Of a DNA stretch of 64,000 nucleotides, positions 63,618-64,000 are shown piece after piece. Both the position numbers and the translations under genes were made by a program. The notes under the pieces were generated by a model. The model saw nothing but the letters and a program-made list of their open reading frames with translations, was not told the origin of the DNA and did not search any database. Origin of the DNA: Bombella dulcis (GTDB taxonomy: Bacteria > Pseudomonadota > Alphaproteobacteria > Acetobacterales > Acetobacteraceae). The stretch's first letter is position 1, and each line of letters begins with the position of its first letter. The DNA is taken from positions 620,001-684,000 of the forward strand of contig NZ_JANIDV010000001.1 of assembly GCF_026385505.1 (NCBI RefSeq), written 5' to 3'.

Positions 63618-64000
63618 ATGCGTGCATTACCCCTCAATCTTGGCCTGATCCACTTTGTCGGCATTGGCGGCATCGGCATGTCCGGCATTGCCGAAGTGCT
63701 GCACATGCTTGGCTACAAGGTTCAGGGGTCCGACATGGCCAAAAATGCCAATGTGAAGCGTCTGCGCAGGTCAGGCATTCATGTCCATATCGGCCATGAC
63801 GAGGCCAATCTGGGGGAAGCCCGGGTCGTCGTCATCTCCACTGCCGTGAAGCGGGACAATCCCGAGGTCATGGCCGCCCGTGCCCGGCTCATCCCTGTTG
63901 TCCGGCGGGCGGAGATGCTGGCGGAGCTAATGCGCCTGCGCTGGGCCGTGGCCATCGGGGGGACACACGGCAAGACCACCACCACCAGCCTCGTAGCCTG
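63618..64000 (+). CDS. murC: UDP-N-acetylmuramate:L-alanine ligase MurC, N-terminal part
   Basis: The first about 127 residues of MurC, cut by the window end. [32 protein letters not shown] is the UDP-binding Rossmann start, and [15 protein letters not shown] near residue 112 is the ATP motif. It adds L-alanine to UDP-MurNAc. GGAG lies 9 nt before the ATG. It continues the dcw gene order; murB, ddl, ftsQ, ftsA and ftsZ may follow outside the window. Confidence 0.96.
   Translation, partial: MRALPLNLGLIHFVGIGGIGMSGIAEVLHMLGYKVQGSDMAKNANVKRLRRSGIHVHIGHDEANLGEARVVVISTAVKRDNPEVMAARARLIPVVRRAEMLAELMRLRWAVAIGGTHGKTTTTSLVA

Overview
The window is a chromosomal segment of an alphaproteobacterium, most likely an acetic acid bacterium (Acetobacteraceae). 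The evidence is moderately high GC with a strong C/G third-position bias, alphaproteobacterial families (MucR/Ros, a GapR/DUF2312 protein, an LsrB-like LysR gene directly after trxB, ihfA followed by a MerR-type gene), a meso-diaminopimelate-type murE, and acetolactate synthase/decarboxylase beside lactate-oxidation genes. The genus cannot be fixed from sequence reading alone. No phage, transposase, CRISPR array or defence island is visible. It is mostly housekeeping chromosome with a small accessory stretch at about 33-37.6 kb.

Layout. 1-4.3 kb: SUF Fe-S cluster operon on the minus strand (Rrf2 regulator-sufB-sufC-sufD-sufS, sufS cut by the window edge). 4.3-12.9 kb: DUF445 membrane protein, a divergent phosphoenolpyruvate carboxylase, a ClC-type chloride channel, EF-G and ribosomal protein L28. 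12.9-17.1 kb: Atm1-like ABC exporter, Nudix protein, AI-2E-family permease, tRNA-Pro. 17.1-22.5 kb: minus-strand run DUF177-rpmF-plsX-fabH-ihfA-MerR/coiled-coil. 22.5-29.7 kb: lipoprotein, MarR, rpsU, GT39-type glycosyltransferase, Lrp, trxB, LsrB-like regulator, IHF/HU protein, MucR. 29.8-37.6 kb: FUSC transporter, GT4 glycosyltransferase, an orphan flagellin, a broken FAH-family gene joined to an AT-rich Asp/Glu racemase-family gene, lactate permease and an XRE-cupin regulator. 37.6-41.5 kb: rmuC, tRNA-Ser, rplU-rpmA, obgE. 41.5-48 kb: lutABC lactate oxidation, acetolactate synthase/decarboxylase and a divergent AlsR-type regulator. 48-51.3 kb: GapR-like protein, zwf, a small membrane protein and RNase P RNA. 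51.3-64 kb: an AT-rich promoter island, then the division and cell wall (dcw) cluster mraZ-rsmH-ftsL-ftsI-murE-murF-mraY-murD-ftsW-murG-murC (murC cut by the edge).

How the genes fit together. The lactate permease, LutABC and the acetolactate/acetoin genes could form a route from external lactate through pyruvate to acetoin; lutABC and the acetolactate genes are neighbours, and the permease is 5 kb away with its own regulator. The dcw genes are tightly packed, with start-stop overlaps at most junctions, behind a promoter that carries four 10-bp-spaced MraZ-type boxes. SUF, EF-G, L28, L21/L27, S21, RNase P and the two tRNAs are core functions.

The most unusual items are a MerR-type DNA-binding domain fused to about 450 residues of repetitive coiled coil next to ihfA, an isolated flagellin gene, a PEP carboxylase homologue with several changed active-site residues, a His-rich extended FtsL, and the FAH-fragment/racemase junction. 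I do not see a clear multi-gene undescribed system; these are leads.
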